Source of the DNA: Stramenopiles sp. TOSAG23-2
Lineage: Eukaryota > Sar
DNA: 24,561 bases
Reading direction: 5' to 3'
Assembly (NCBI GenBank): GCA_900128395.1
Contig: LT649463.1
Span: 1-24,561, forward strand
Shown here: positions 15,700 through 24,560 of the stretch, in pieces
Position numbering within the stretch: the stretch's first letter is position 1
How the letters are laid out: the number at the start of each line of letters is the position of its first letter
The notes under the pieces: model-generated
What the model saw: only the letters and a program-made list of their open reading frames with translations
Database searches by the model: none
What the model was told of the DNA's origin: nothing
Made by a program: the position numbers and the translations under genes

Positions 15700-17253
15700 A
15701 TGCAATTAGCAAATAATAATAAAAAAAAATCAAGTAAACGTAAAGGTACAAACTCATCCAATAGTTCCAATACAAAAATACGTTCATCTTTGACAAACAA
15801 GAATAGCAACGGCAATAGCAATAATGGTAATAGCAACACTTCAAAAACGGATTTAAAATTTGAAGATGGTGGATTTCCAGATATTATTGTTGAAGATGAA
15901 GTAGTAAATAATGATAATGAGTTTGCCATGCCACAAAAAATGCCTTCAGCAAACAATAATAATAAGAGTGATAATAATAATAATAATAATAATGATAATA
16001 ACAATACAACACGTGTATATCGACCAGGGAAAGATACAATGGGTGAAGATGAAAAACTTGATTTTGATCCTACTGCATATAAATTATACCATTCGATGAC
16101 AGCAAGCTGGCCATGTCTAACATTTGATATTGTCCGTGATCGTTTAGGTGTTGGAAGAAAACGTTTCCCAGTAACTATGTACATGGCTGCTGGTACGCAA
16201 GCAGATAAACCAGAAAATAATGAAATTATATTGATGAAATTAAGTGATTTACATAAAGTTCAACGAGAGTATGATGAAGAGGATGAAGAGGATGAAGATG
16301 ATGCAGATGATTTAGACGAGGATCCAATTTTAATATCTAAATCTATTAAACATATTGGTGGTGTAAATCGTCTACGTTCAATGCCACAAAGTCCAAATAT
16401 TATATCCACATGGAGTGATACCGGTGCAGTACATATATACGATGCAGAGGTACAACTTAAAAGTTTAGATGGACCAGCATTGCCTGGATCCAAACAAGCA
16501 TCAGAAATGCCTATTTATACATTTTCTGGACATGGTCAAGAAGGATATGCAATGGATTGGTCAAAAGCACATCCAGGGCGTTTGATTACAGGCGATTGCA
16601 ACCGGAATATACATTTATTTGAACCAGTTGGAAATGCAAATGCACCATCATGGGGCATTAATAGCAGCACCCCATTTTCAGGCCATACGGCATCTGTGGA
16701 AGATTTACAATGGAGTCCAACAGAGAAAACGGTCTTTGCATCTTGTAGTATGGATCGAAGTATTAGAATCTGGGATACAAGGCAACATGACAAATCGCAA
16801 TTAGTTGTACAAGAAGCGCATGATCAAGATGTGAATGTATTGTCATGGAATAGTTTGGTTGGATTTTTATTAGCTAGTGGTGGTGATGATGGAGCATTTA
16901 AAGTATGGGATTTACGTAATTTTAAAGCTGATACGCCTGTTGCGCATTTTAAATATCATCTAGCACCTATTACAAGTGTTGAATGGAGTCCAACGGAGGA
17001 TAGTGTAGTAGCAGTCAGTGGTGCTGATGATCAAGTATCGATATGGGATATGTCATTAGAAGAAGATAGAGAGGAACAAGGGATGATACAATCTGGACAA
17101 ATAGAAGGCATCGATGATTTACCTCCACAATTATTATTTGTACATCAAGGACAACGTGATATTAAAGAGATTCATTTTCATCCACAAGTTCCTGGTGTTA
17201 TTGTTAGTACAGCAGGGGATGGGTTCAATGTATTTCGAAGTTGTAACATGTAA
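15700..17253 (+). CDS. GRWD1: Glutamate-rich WD-repeat ribosome assembly factor (GRWD1/Rrb1)
   Basis: A 517-residue protein. The N-terminal 110 residues are Asn/Ser/Lys-rich and low-complexity. A CAF1C/H4-binding-type segment follows at about 119-190: DFDPTAYKLYHSMTASWPCLTFDIVRDRLG, then RFPVTMYMAAGTQAD and NEIILMKLSDL, the hallmark of GRWD1/Rrb1. The acidic loop EEDEEDEDDADDLDED (about 193-208) gives the family its name. About six or seven WD repeats fill 215-517, for example GHTASVEDLQWSPTEKTVFASCSMDRSIRIWD and a GGDDGAFKVWDLRN blade. In yeast Rrb1 is a nuclear chaperone for ribosomal protein uL3 needed for 60S assembly; that role is taken from the family. The start is the first ATG of the open frame. 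The stop is 114 bases from the stop of the converging aldolase-like gene. Confidence 0.93.
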   Translation: MQLANNNKKKSSKRKGTNSSNSSNTKIRSSLTNKNSNGNSNNGNSNTSKTDLKFEDGGFPDIIVEDEVVNNDNEFAMPQKMPSANNNNKSDNNNNNNNDNNNTTRVYRPGKDTMGEDEKLDFDPTAYKLYHSMTASWPCLTFDIVRDRLGVGRKRFPVTMYMAAGTQADKPENNEIILMKLSDLHKVQREYDEEDEEDEDDADDLDEDPILISKSIKHIGGVNRLRSMPQSPNIISTWSDTGAVHIYDAEVQLKSLDGPALPGSKQASEMPIYTFSGHGQEGYAMDWSKAHPGRLITGDCNRNIHLFEPVGNANAPSWGINSSTPFSGHTASVEDLQWSPTEKTVFASCSMDRSIRIWDTRQHDKSQLVVQEAHDQDVNVLSWNSLVGFLLASGGDDGAFKVWDLRNFKADTPVAHFKYHLAPITSVEWSPTEDSVVAVSGADDQVSIWDMSLEEDREEQGMIQSGQIEGIDDLPPQLLFVHQGQRDIKEIHFHPQVPGVIVSTAGDGFNVFRSCNM

Positions 17254-17367
17254 AATATATATATTTTTTAATACGACACTTTTGAGAGGACAAAATATAT
17301 TTTTTAAAATACTTTTACGTCGTAAAATTATATATATATCAAATAGAATATACATTTATTCTGTTCT

Positions 17368-18321
17368 TTAATTCTTATTTTTCATCTTCTTCTTTTTCTT
17401 CCCTTTTTTCTTTTTCTTTTTCTTTTCTTGTTTCATTTTATTTTTAGCTGGTTTATTAATATCATCATAACCTGGTAAATCACGATCAACTAGGCGAACT
17501 TGATGTGCAAATTCTGAATCCGCAACTATTTTAATAAATTTTGTACCTTTATAATATTCAACAGTCTCATCATCAATTAATTCAACTGCTTCCATTGCAT
17601 GTGGTGAAGCCATTGCTTGCACTTGTATTTCTGCAGCTCTTGTAATATACCACAGTCGTGTAAATGCTTCTGCTATTGTTCTACCAGTTGTTAATACACC
17701 ATGATTTTTTAATAATAATATATCAGAATTACCCATGCTTGTTGCCATTTCCCTGCATTCCGGAACCGTCGCAGCTGGTCCATATGGGTGTGAAGTAACT
17801 TCACCAGCCAACAAATGAGTTTGGGATAATGGTAAAAAACCACATTTCATACTTGCTAACGCAATTACATTTTTTTCATGCGTATGCATTACACATATAG
17901 CATCCTCTCGCGCTTGATGTATCGCACTATGAATAGCAAATCCAGCAAAGTTCACAGTCGAACCCATAGAACCCTCTTCAAGAACATTGCCCTCATGATC
18001 TATTTTAACAAGAGATGCCGCTGTTACTTCTTCAAAACCTTGACCATATGAATTGATTAAAAATTGATTTCTTTCACCTGGTACACGCACAGTTAAATGG
18101 TTTTGAATCCCATCGTCCCAACCTAATCTAGCAACTGCACGATAGGCAGCTGCTAATTGCACTCTTAACTCCGCTTCCGTAGTTGGTGTTTTAATACCAT
18201 GCGTTGGATTAAACTTATATTTTTTTTCTTCTCTTCGTTCATAATTTGCATCTCCTTCCACCAATGGACTTGATTCAATTGGACCAGCAGTTTGATTTAT
18301 ATTTAAAAATACGCGCGACAT
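17368..18321 (-). CDS. Class II aldolase/adducin-like domain protein
   Basis: A 317-residue protein with one class II aldolase/adducin head domain over about 45-265. Landmarks are AAAYRAVARLGWDDGIQNHLTVRVPG, FLINSYGQGFEEVTAASLVKID, the metal-ligand pair HTH (146-148) and KNHGVLTTGRTIAEAF (His207). In fuculose-phosphate aldolase a catalytic Glu lies four residues before the conserved His of the following helix. Here that place is Gly127 (NFAGFAIH), as in the adducin-like subgroup common in bacteria and protists, so aldolase activity is doubtful. The last 25 residues are almost all Lys (KKKKKKGKKKKKMKNKN), perhaps for membrane or nucleic acid binding. The ATG at 18321 is used; an in-frame TTG lies further upstream but no other ATG. 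Substrate unknown. Confidence 0.88.
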   Translation of the reverse strand: MSRVFLNINQTAGPIESSPLVEGDANYERREEKKYKFNPTHGIKTPTTEAELRVQLAAAYRAVARLGWDDGIQNHLTVRVPGERNQFLINSYGQGFEEVTAASLVKIDHEGNVLEEGSMGSTVNFAGFAIHSAIHQAREDAICVMHTHEKNVIALASMKCGFLPLSQTHLLAGEVTSHPYGPAATVPECREMATSMGNSDILLLKNHGVLTTGRTIAEAFTRLWYITRAAEIQVQAMASPHAMEAVELIDDETVEYYKGTKFIKIVADSEFAHQVRLVDRDLPGYDDINKPAKNKMKQEKKKKKKKGKKKKKMKNKN

Positions 18322-18720
18322 GAAGATGATAAACAATATATAATACTTCAATATTGTTTCCTTTTGTTGTCGTTAGTTGCTAAAAGTGTCTTTCTAATGG
18401 TGCAATGCATGTATATAACTTTAACCAAAATGATGTTTGTTTTGTGTTGCTATAGTGGTGTGGGGGCGGGGCTATAGTAGCATAACGAGGACATATTTAA
18501 TATAAAATATCGTAGTGTAATGCTAGATTGTAGAGGAAGATTAGATTACCTTAAAAAGTGTATGTATGATAAATCTCCCCAAAGAGACTTTGATCTCCCT
18601 CGCCACCACCACAATAATGTCTATTCTCATCATCATCATCTTCCCTTATATATATATGTATGTATATATACATAGATCCATATATAGATACGTACATGTT
18701 TTATTTAATATAAATGTATA
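18322..18720. other. Spacer between two minus-strand genes
   Basis: 399 bases, holding the 3' end of the ARL16-like transcript unit and the promoter of the aldolase-like gene. It contains a short G-rich patch (GTGGGGGCGGGG at about 18461-18472) that stands out against the AT-rich background and might be a GC-box-like site. No gene is supported. Confidence 0.45.
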
Positions 18721-19323
18721 TCATATATGATTTCCAATCCAATTTAAAATCAATTTACCAAATTTAAGACCATCGTTCACATTTGAAAAAGATGTTTCCA
18801 TATACGTTAAATTGATTTTATCATTTTGTTTCAATTCATTAAAACATAATATGTTTGAAATTTCAATTTCAGATAATCTATTTACACAATCTATTTTATT
18901 ATTTACAATTAAAATTGGGAAATTTGTATCGTTTGGTGGTAATTGATTTAATATTTTAAAAAATTCAATGGTTGATTCTGTTATTTGTGTATGATTACTA
19001 CTATCAATAATATATATCAAACAAAAACAATCTCTTGAATAAACTTTCCACATAGGTATCATTGGTGATCCAACTTCTCGTACGCGTATATTACGTTTTT
19101 TATTTGTACTATTATGTATACCATTTAAACGCAAGACATCAATTTCAACCCCAACCGTTGATTGAGATTGCAACGATGGTATTTTATCCATATCGTTATT
19201 AAATTTATTATTATTATTATTATTATCGTTACCATATGTAATTTTTCTTAAATAACGTAATATATGTGATTTTCCAACATTACCACAACCTAATAATAGT
19301 ACATCCGCATTTCTTGTTGCCAT
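18721..19323 (-). CDS. ARL16: ARL16-like small GTPase
   Basis: A 200-residue Ras/ARF-superfamily protein. The ATG at 19323 starts MATRNADVLLLGCG; the frame continues upstream only to a TTG. G1/P-loop is GCGNVGKS (residues 12-19). The switch region carries STVGVEID, like ARL16 PTVGTN. In place of the usual DxxG Q of G3 it has REVGSPMIPMWKVYSRDC, parallel to human ARL16 RELGGCMGPIWSSYYGNC, so the catalytic Gln is absent. G4 is NNKID with a canonical NKxD. A Ser-rich G5 (METSFSNVNDGL) follows. No N-terminal Gly for myristoylation is seen, also as in ARL16. An Asn run sits just after the P-loop helix. In animals ARL16 acts in cilium and Golgi-linked export of ciliary proteins, so it may hint at a flagellated stage. 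It lies head-to-tail behind the aldolase-like gene and is divergent from the gene at 19905. Confidence 0.82.
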   Translation of the reverse strand: MATRNADVLLLGCGNVGKSHILRYLRKITYGNDNNNNNNKFNNDMDKIPSLQSQSTVGVEIDVLRLNGIHNSTNKKRNIRVREVGSPMIPMWKVYSRDCFCLIYIIDSSNHTQITESTIEFFKILNQLPPNDTNFPILIVNNKIDCVNRLSEIEISNILCFNELKQNDKINLTYMETSFSNVNDGLKFGKLILNWIGNHI

Positions 19324-19904
19324 GTTTTGATAACAACAATACGACGATACTTTTAACAAAAGTACAAAATAAAATTGTCTTTACGATGCAATCAAATGTA
19401 ATGCGATGATATAAAAAGAGAAAAGAGTTTTTCTTTTGTGTATATTTATGATGTATTCATATTTTTATCACTATAGATATAGTTAAAATAGTATAATTAT
19501 TTTGAAATAAATACTGATTATTGCTAGGATTGCGTGCTTGTTGAAAATAAAAAATAGCACAAACTACCGAGTTAAGAATAGGGTTCTACGTTGAAATAAA
19601 AAAAAAGAAGGTTAAGTCGGAAGCTCCTACCAGTAGTCAGTAGTATTAATATGTACTTATTCTAGAATAATAAAAACAAAAGCAAAAGGAATTCTGAATT
19701 ATTATAGACAAGCGCCTCGTACCCTCGGCTGTTAGGCGAATTGCCAACTGGATTGAAGGCACGCGCGCATGTAATATTATCCACCTGCTATATAGCAGTA
19801 GCTTTGCTGAACCAAAGCCTCGTGGCACCTCCGATTAAATAGCAGGTGTGTACAAAGGTGGTATATAAATATATATACTATACCACAATTACAAAATATA
19901 TAAC
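19324..19904. other. Divergent 5'-5' intergenic region with a structured, GC-richer part
   Basis: 581 bases. The ARL16-proximal half is AT-rich. From about 19700 to 19850 the composition shifts and several inverted repeats cluster; this part is annotated separately. No protein-coding frame is convincing. Confidence 0.5.
19711..19848. other. Cluster of inverted repeats, possible structured RNA
   Basis: Stems visible by eye: CGCCT/AGGCG (19713-19717 with 19734-19738); the palindrome CTGCTATATAGCAG (19785-19798); GCTTTG/CAAAGC with a 6-base loop (19801-19818); and an outer 10-bp pair CACCTGCTAT/ATAGCAGGTG (19782-19791 with 19839-19848) that can enclose the inner hairpin. The segment is GC-richer than its surroundings. 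It is not a tRNA, 5S RNA or recognisable spliceosomal RNA. It might be a non-coding RNA, an H/ACA-like RNA or a DNA element; strand unknown. Confidence 0.35.
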
Positions 19905-20669
19905 ATGATACCTACGTTTGGTAATAAAGTACACATCAAGAAGATTCAAAACATATCATTAGATCGACATCTTATCATCATGGGGAAGCGAAGATTAAAT
20001 CAAGTTAAGACAGCAAATACTTTGCAAACGGATTATCCGAAGAAAAAAGCGAAAAAATCAAATATTGTTCGTCAGCGTAGTAATCCCACTAAGTCGAAGG
20101 GTTTAGCGAAAAAAATGCAAGGAAAGAGTCTCTTGAAAAAGGGAGAAACGAAAATGGATGCGTTTAGTAATGTAGTTAGTCAAGTTGCAAATGGTCAAGA
20201 TATTTTACTTGGTAATAGTTTTCAATTTTTCGATAATGTTAAGAATCATACACAAGTAAAAAGTGTCGAGTTTCTTAAAAAAGCTGGTACGAATGAATTT
20301 AGTGCTGAACATTCCACACAAGACATTTTGAATGAAGTTTTGAATATTTACAACTCTCCAAATACATTTCGAGAAATGAATATATTAAAACAAATATTTA
20401 AAGTTTTGCTGTATGTCGCTGCAAATTTCGACGATGCTAATGTCGATTCACAGCGTGTTAACAAAGGATTATTGTTTTTGTCAGCATTGTTTCTTCAACA
20501 TAATTTACCTTTTCAACAAGGATCATTGTTTAAGCTTCTACTACTAGCATCTATTGTAAAACATGTCAATTTAAATCGTTATCATGAAGTTTGTAAAGAA
20601 ATTGTTAGAAACTGCTTATTGTTACTATATCATGAACTTAGATGTCTTATTATGTCTTCTGAGAGTTAA
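19905..20669 (+). CDS. Basic, helical protein of unknown function
   Basis: A 254-residue protein from the first ATG. A second ATG at 19980 (MGKRRLNQVK...) has A at -3 and G at +4 and would give 229 residues; I cannot decide between them, and the stronger context favours the second. The first 80 residues are Lys/Arg-rich (PKKKAKKSN, KGLAKKMQGKSLLKKGETK) like nuclear or nucleolar localisation sequence. Residues 85-254 are predicted all-helical with hydrophobic repeats (ILKQIFKVLLYVAANFDD, GLLFLSALFLQHNLPF, GSLFKLLLLASIVKHV, NCLLLLYHELRCLI), as in a helical-repeat fold. No signal peptide is seen. I do not recognise the family; a role in ribosome biogenesis is only a guess from the basic tail. 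Confidence 0.75.
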   Translation: MIPTFGNKVHIKKIQNISLDRHLIIMGKRRLNQVKTANTLQTDYPKKKAKKSNIVRQRSNPTKSKGLAKKMQGKSLLKKGETKMDAFSNVVSQVANGQDILLGNSFQFFDNVKNHTQVKSVEFLKKAGTNEFSAEHSTQDILNEVLNIYNSPNTFREMNILKQIFKVLLYVAANFDDANVDSQRVNKGLLFLSALFLQHNLPFQQGSLFKLLLLASIVKHVNLNRYHEVCKEIVRNCLLLLYHELRCLIMSSES

Positions 20670-20940
20670 TTTTTTTATTTCATAGACACGGAAAACGAAA
20701 AATGTGTTGTGTTTTATATGTGTACATGTGTGATAAATTTACCGTATCATTTTTTTTTAAAAAAAGTTTTTACTATAGTTCTATACGTATATTTTTTTTT
20801 TGAAAAAAGCCACCATACATCATCGGACCATACCTGGCATACTATAAATATAAATTCTCTAAAATATATTTTAGTGTAAAAATATTTTTCTTAAATCTTG
20901 TTGAATTAAAAGCACACACACACACACTTCTAGACCACCC
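20670..20940. other. Convergent 3'-3' spacer
   Basis: 271 bases with runs of T and A (a T9-A6 junction near 20752-20765), a (CA)n stretch at about 20912-20926, and no coding region. It probably holds both 3' ends. Confidence 0.45.
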
Positions 20941-23265
20941 TCAAAATGCATGTTGTGCATTCTTCTTCTTTCTTTTCATTCTTGCATTTTTAAAATAATC
21001 GGCAAACAATGTAACACCCATTAAAGTAGTTGTTACGACTGGCGTTGTACGTGTTAACGCAGTCGTGAAATGTCTAAAATTCAATGAATTATTACCACTT
21101 AATATGGAGATAATTGGATAAGTGAAACTTGTACCAGCTATACTAGCACCAATACCACACAAACTTAATAAACCAATGTTTTCAAATTTATCATACGTTG
21201 TATCTCCTATTTGATTATTATTATTACTATCATGACCATCTATCAAAATATTACTATATCCAGCCATTGACTTCAATGCATCATAACATGCAAAATGTAC
21301 GGCCCATCGTGGCCCTATTGATAACAATGCTGCTCTAGCACCTGGACCAGTTGGATTTAAGTAAGACGATGGACGTGCTAAAACATCAGCACCTGCACCA
21401 CCAATACCACATATTGCCAATGTACCAGCATATGTCCCTAAGCTAGTATCTTGATCCCATGTGGTACTTGCATATGCTAATAAACTAAATTGTGTTGCAC
21501 GTACAAAACCAGATCGCAATGAATGCGAAAACATTCTACTTGCGCTGGATGGATGATCAATAAAGTATCTAAATGATTCACTTGGCATTCCGCTTCCATT
21601 CGTCCTTGCAGTAGTACTTAATGAAAATGGATTTATAAAAAAACTACCAATTACACTAGCAACACCAGCCGTAGCAAAATCAAGTGCATGTCGCACTATT
21701 CGTCTAACTTTTGCTCTTCGTACATGCCCACTTTCCATGGTTTTTGACATCTCGTTATCATATGATGTTCTTTGCCCTGTGCCATCTTTACCTTTTGTTT
21801 GCCAATACCACGTATCGGCTTCATCCCGTATACTGGCACACATATCGTTTATTAAATATGGAACTTGCTGTTTTCGTATTAATTCACAAAAATCTTCATA
21901 CGTCAAATACCCACGTCCACTCCAAACACTTTCAGGGACTGTATTATCGACCAATTCACTTACCCGCGCTTTATCTGCTGGCATATTTCTTGATCTCATA
22001 ATTGTCGATAGCAATAACTCTAATTCCTCACGATCAATCCTACCATTATTATCATAATCCATAATTTTAAATGCAATTTCATATTCAGAATTTGATTTAT
22101 GCATTAAAACATTTAAATGGTAATAGGAGTTGAAATCAAGGTACCGTCGTTCACCTGTTGATGAATGATGTGCAGCCACGCGAAATAACATTTGTAATAA
22201 ATTATTTGTCGAACCTCTGTTTTCTGGTGATACAAAAACATTTGATGTACCTGAAATGCCATCTTCTTGACATTGTAAAAAATCATCAATAGTCATTAAC
22301 GGTTCCCCACGTTCATCCTTTGAACTGGAATAACTTTTAAAACGAGAGTATAGAACATGTGCACCAGTTCTTGATAATTCTTGAAATTTACTTCGTTCCA
22401 TCGCTAATAATTGGACATCTGTTCTTGCTTTTACTTTAACATCAGTAACACGATTTGGAAACTTAATTGCAAGTTCACCGATACTATCACCAGGACCTAA
22501 TGTTTGCATATGTACTAATTTATTACCACTTCCAGAATTAACACGGTATATATCTAATTCACCCTGATCTATAATATAAAAATTATCCCCTAATGCATTT
22601 TCATGTATTACCGTTTCGCCTTCTTTAAAGACAACTGGAAAAAATGAATTGATAACTCGCACTTTAATACTATCTTGTTGTAAATGCCTGAAAAAAGAAT
22701 GTTTATTTACCTCTCTTGCTACTCGTTTCCTCCAAGCTAATGAATTTTTTACAGCGTTTTTTTTAGATGATCCTAGAACTTTTGATACATCCTCACGTTT
22801 AATTCGCCATACTACCCCATTCGTCGTAGCCCGTACGGTCATACCAGATTTTGTATTTTCTAATATAGCACGTTCACCAAAACTATTCCCGATACCTAAC
22901 GATGCAATACGTCGTACTTTAATTTTACTAATCATCCCATAACGCGTTGGTACACGAACATCCTCTTTTACTAACACATCAAATGCTCCATGCTCTACGA
23001 CATAGAAATAATTATTTTCCTTACCTTGTATACATATAGATTCACCATCTTTTACTTCATATCGTTCAAATGAATTTACTAAGTTATGTTCGGTATTATA
23101 GTTATCATTCTTGGCACTGGCATATTCTAAGTACATAGACGAAAATAGCTCATTTCTACGCAAAGCCCCACGCAATAATTTAATTAATCTTCCACTTTTA
23201 TTTACATTGTTATTATTATTATTGTTATTACTATTATTATCTTTATTATTTTCAAACGTTGACAT
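20941..23265 (-). CDS. Cyclic-nucleotide-binding, EF-hand and mitochondrial-carrier-like fusion protein
   Basis: A 774-residue protein. After an Asn run come two CNB domains at about 62-165 and 205-298, each with a phosphate-cassette-like Gly-Glu: FGERAILENTKSGMTVRA and IGELAIKFPNRVTDVKVKA. Neither keeps the PRAA pattern of PKA, so nucleotide binding is uncertain. EF-hands lie at about 325-465. One loop, DYDNNGRIDREE (403-414), has all Ca2+ ligands, and the preceding LNVLMHKSNSEYEIAFKIMD recalls Aralar/MICU EF-hand arrays; a second loop at 449-460 is degenerate. Residues 525-760 form three similar units, each with a Gly-rich helix ending in Pro: SFFINPFSLST, ADVLARPSSYLN and GTSFTYPIISIL. This is the spacing of the SLC25 fold, but the acidic and basic residues of PX(D/E)XX(K/R) are gone. 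It is perhaps a Ca2+/nucleotide-regulated mitochondrial membrane protein with altered transport. The tail is Lys-rich. Confidence 0.85.
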   Translation of the reverse strand: MSTFENNKDNNSNNNNNNNNVNKSGRLIKLLRGALRRNELFSSMYLEYASAKNDNYNTEHNLVNSFERYEVKDGESICIQGKENNYFYVVEHGAFDVLVKEDVRVPTRYGMISKIKVRRIASLGIGNSFGERAILENTKSGMTVRATTNGVVWRIKREDVSKVLGSSKKNAVKNSLAWRKRVAREVNKHSFFRHLQQDSIKVRVINSFFPVVFKEGETVIHENALGDNFYIIDQGELDIYRVNSGSGNKLVHMQTLGPGDSIGELAIKFPNRVTDVKVKARTDVQLLAMERSKFQELSRTGAHVLYSRFKSYSSSKDERGEPLMTIDDFLQCQEDGISGTSNVFVSPENRGSTNNLLQMLFRVAAHHSSTGERRYLDFNSYYHLNVLMHKSNSEYEIAFKIMDYDNNGRIDREELELLLSTIMRSRNMPADKARVSELVDNTVPESVWSGRGYLTYEDFCELIRKQQVPYLINDMCASIRDEADTWYWQTKGKDGTGQRTSYDNEMSKTMESGHVRRAKVRRIVRHALDFATAGVASVIGSFFINPFSLSTTARTNGSGMPSESFRYFIDHPSSASRMFSHSLRSGFVRATQFSLLAYASTTWDQDTSLGTYAGTLAICGIGGAGADVLARPSSYLNPTGPGARAALLSIGPRWAVHFACYDALKSMAGYSNILIDGHDSNNNNQIGDTTYDKFENIGLLSLCGIGASIAGTSFTYPIISILSGNNSLNFRHFTTALTRTTPVVTTTLMGVTLFADYFKNARMKRKKKNAQHAF

Positions 23266-23348
23266 ATTATTATCTAAAATATTTTTTGTTTATATATATA
23301 TTATTGATAAATCTACTATTGTAATATTTTCAAACAAGCAAACGGGCA

Positions 23349-23373
23349 AGAAGAAGAAGAAGAAGAAGAAGAA
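23349..23373. repeat. GAA trinucleotide repeat
   Basis: About eight GAA units upstream of the fusion gene start, outside any coding region. Confidence 0.7.
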
Positions 23374-23535
23374 AAACACAATGACGAGGAAGAAAAGATT
23401 GTATTATACAGAAAATTACTATACAAAACTGATTTAATACAATATATGTCCTTTTAAATGATTTTTACATGGGCTGGAAGGTAGTATATGTATTTAAAAA
23501 ATATAATTATCTACAATATAAATAATATTATTGAT

Positions 23536-23565
23536 TTTCATTTTTCATTTTTCATTTTTCTTTCA
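23536..23565. repeat. ATTTTTC short tandem repeat
   Basis: Four near-identical 7-base units of the form ATTTTTC in the upstream region of the fusion gene. Confidence 0.7.
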
Positions 23566-23855
23566 TTATTGCTATTCATTAGCTTCTTATTTTTTGCCAT
23601 ATAAAATAGTATGGAGATAGAGGTAGAGGTACTGTCATACTAATTCTATCATAGATCAGCAAATCATACATAGCATTAAGAAATAGCAGCCGAATTTACG
23701 ATTTCTCATTTGATAGAGCCCAAAGAGCAGAAAATAGTACTGTATATTGGTAGTCTAGCTATTCTCCATCATCTAAGCCGTTTTTTTAACCACCACCAGG
23801 GTTTGACAACAAAAGAGAGACAGGAATGCTGTCCTGCCTTATCCTCTAAGCGTGA

Positions 23856-23877
23856 AATCCACATAATTATGTGGATT
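23856..23877. repeat. 22-bp perfect palindrome
   Basis: AATCCACATAA is followed immediately by its reverse complement TTATGTGGATT. The inner 14 bases CACATAATTATGTG recur at 24547-24560. It may be a dyad binding site or a terminal element of a mobile sequence. Confidence 0.7.
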
Positions 23878-24546
23878 AAGGTGCCAAAATTTTAAAAAAA
23901 TAAATGAAGTGCTTCTTTTCACTCAAATTGCAAAAACGACCCCTCCACACACATCTACACATACACAGCTTTCCAACCATACACATATCAAATTATGATT
24001 CCATGTATGGATGAACATACATACATAGATACACACACACATCAACATATTTTTAAATTATGCATAATCCCTGCTGTATCCTTGCTATTAAACCGTTTTC
24101 AACAACGAGCGAAGCGAGTTGAATTTTTACCCGTTTGCTGTCAAAATGAGGCATTTTTGAGCTCAAATTCGCACTCTTTGCATCAAATTGGACCTACACT
24201 GTCTTTAAATCAAGCTTCAAAGCCTTCTGGTATTCAGCCTATGGATCATAAACACTTGATGAATCCATATTTTGTGGTGTTTTTACAACGTTTATTGTAT
24301 GTTTCTAACGGTTTTTGATGACATCAAATGTGGTCCAGTGGTATTTAAACCATTTAGAATATATATAGTGTACTAAAATATACCTATATAATATTTTATT
24401 ACATGAGAAAAAATATAGGTCTTTTCCTTAAATACATTAAAAATATACAGTTAATTTACGGAAAATATAAGGTCTGTTTTCTTTACTATTCCCTTCTTGC
24501 AAAAATATTTCTTTTCTTTTTTAGTGATGTGTCTATGCTATAAAAC

Positions 24547-24560
24547 CACATAATTATGTG
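24547..24560. repeat. Second copy of the CACATAATTATGTG palindrome
   Basis: This 14-base palindrome is identical to the core of the one at 23856-23877. It lies at the very edge of the window, so its full length cannot be seen. Confidence 0.6.

Noticed and set aside
15693-16184. Long minus-strand frame opposite the start of GRWD1, rich in Leu and Ser
   Set aside because: It is the antisense shadow of Asn-rich coding DNA; the plus strand encodes a clear GRWD1.
19770-19781. TAATATTAC (minus strand), the nonanucleotide of rolling-circle virus origins
   Set aside because: No matching stem flanks it and no Rep-like gene is in the window. In AT-rich DNA a 9-mer like this is expected by chance.
24080-24120. 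GAGCGAAGCGAG as a hairpin end of a mobile element
   Set aside because: It is a mirror repeat, not an inverted repeat, so it does not form a stem by itself.
23995-24318. 107-codon plus-strand frame in the right flank
   Set aside because: It begins in a CATACA/ACACAC repeat, lacks domain-like features, and more probably reads through a repeat or mobile-element remnant. Weakly possible but not supported.
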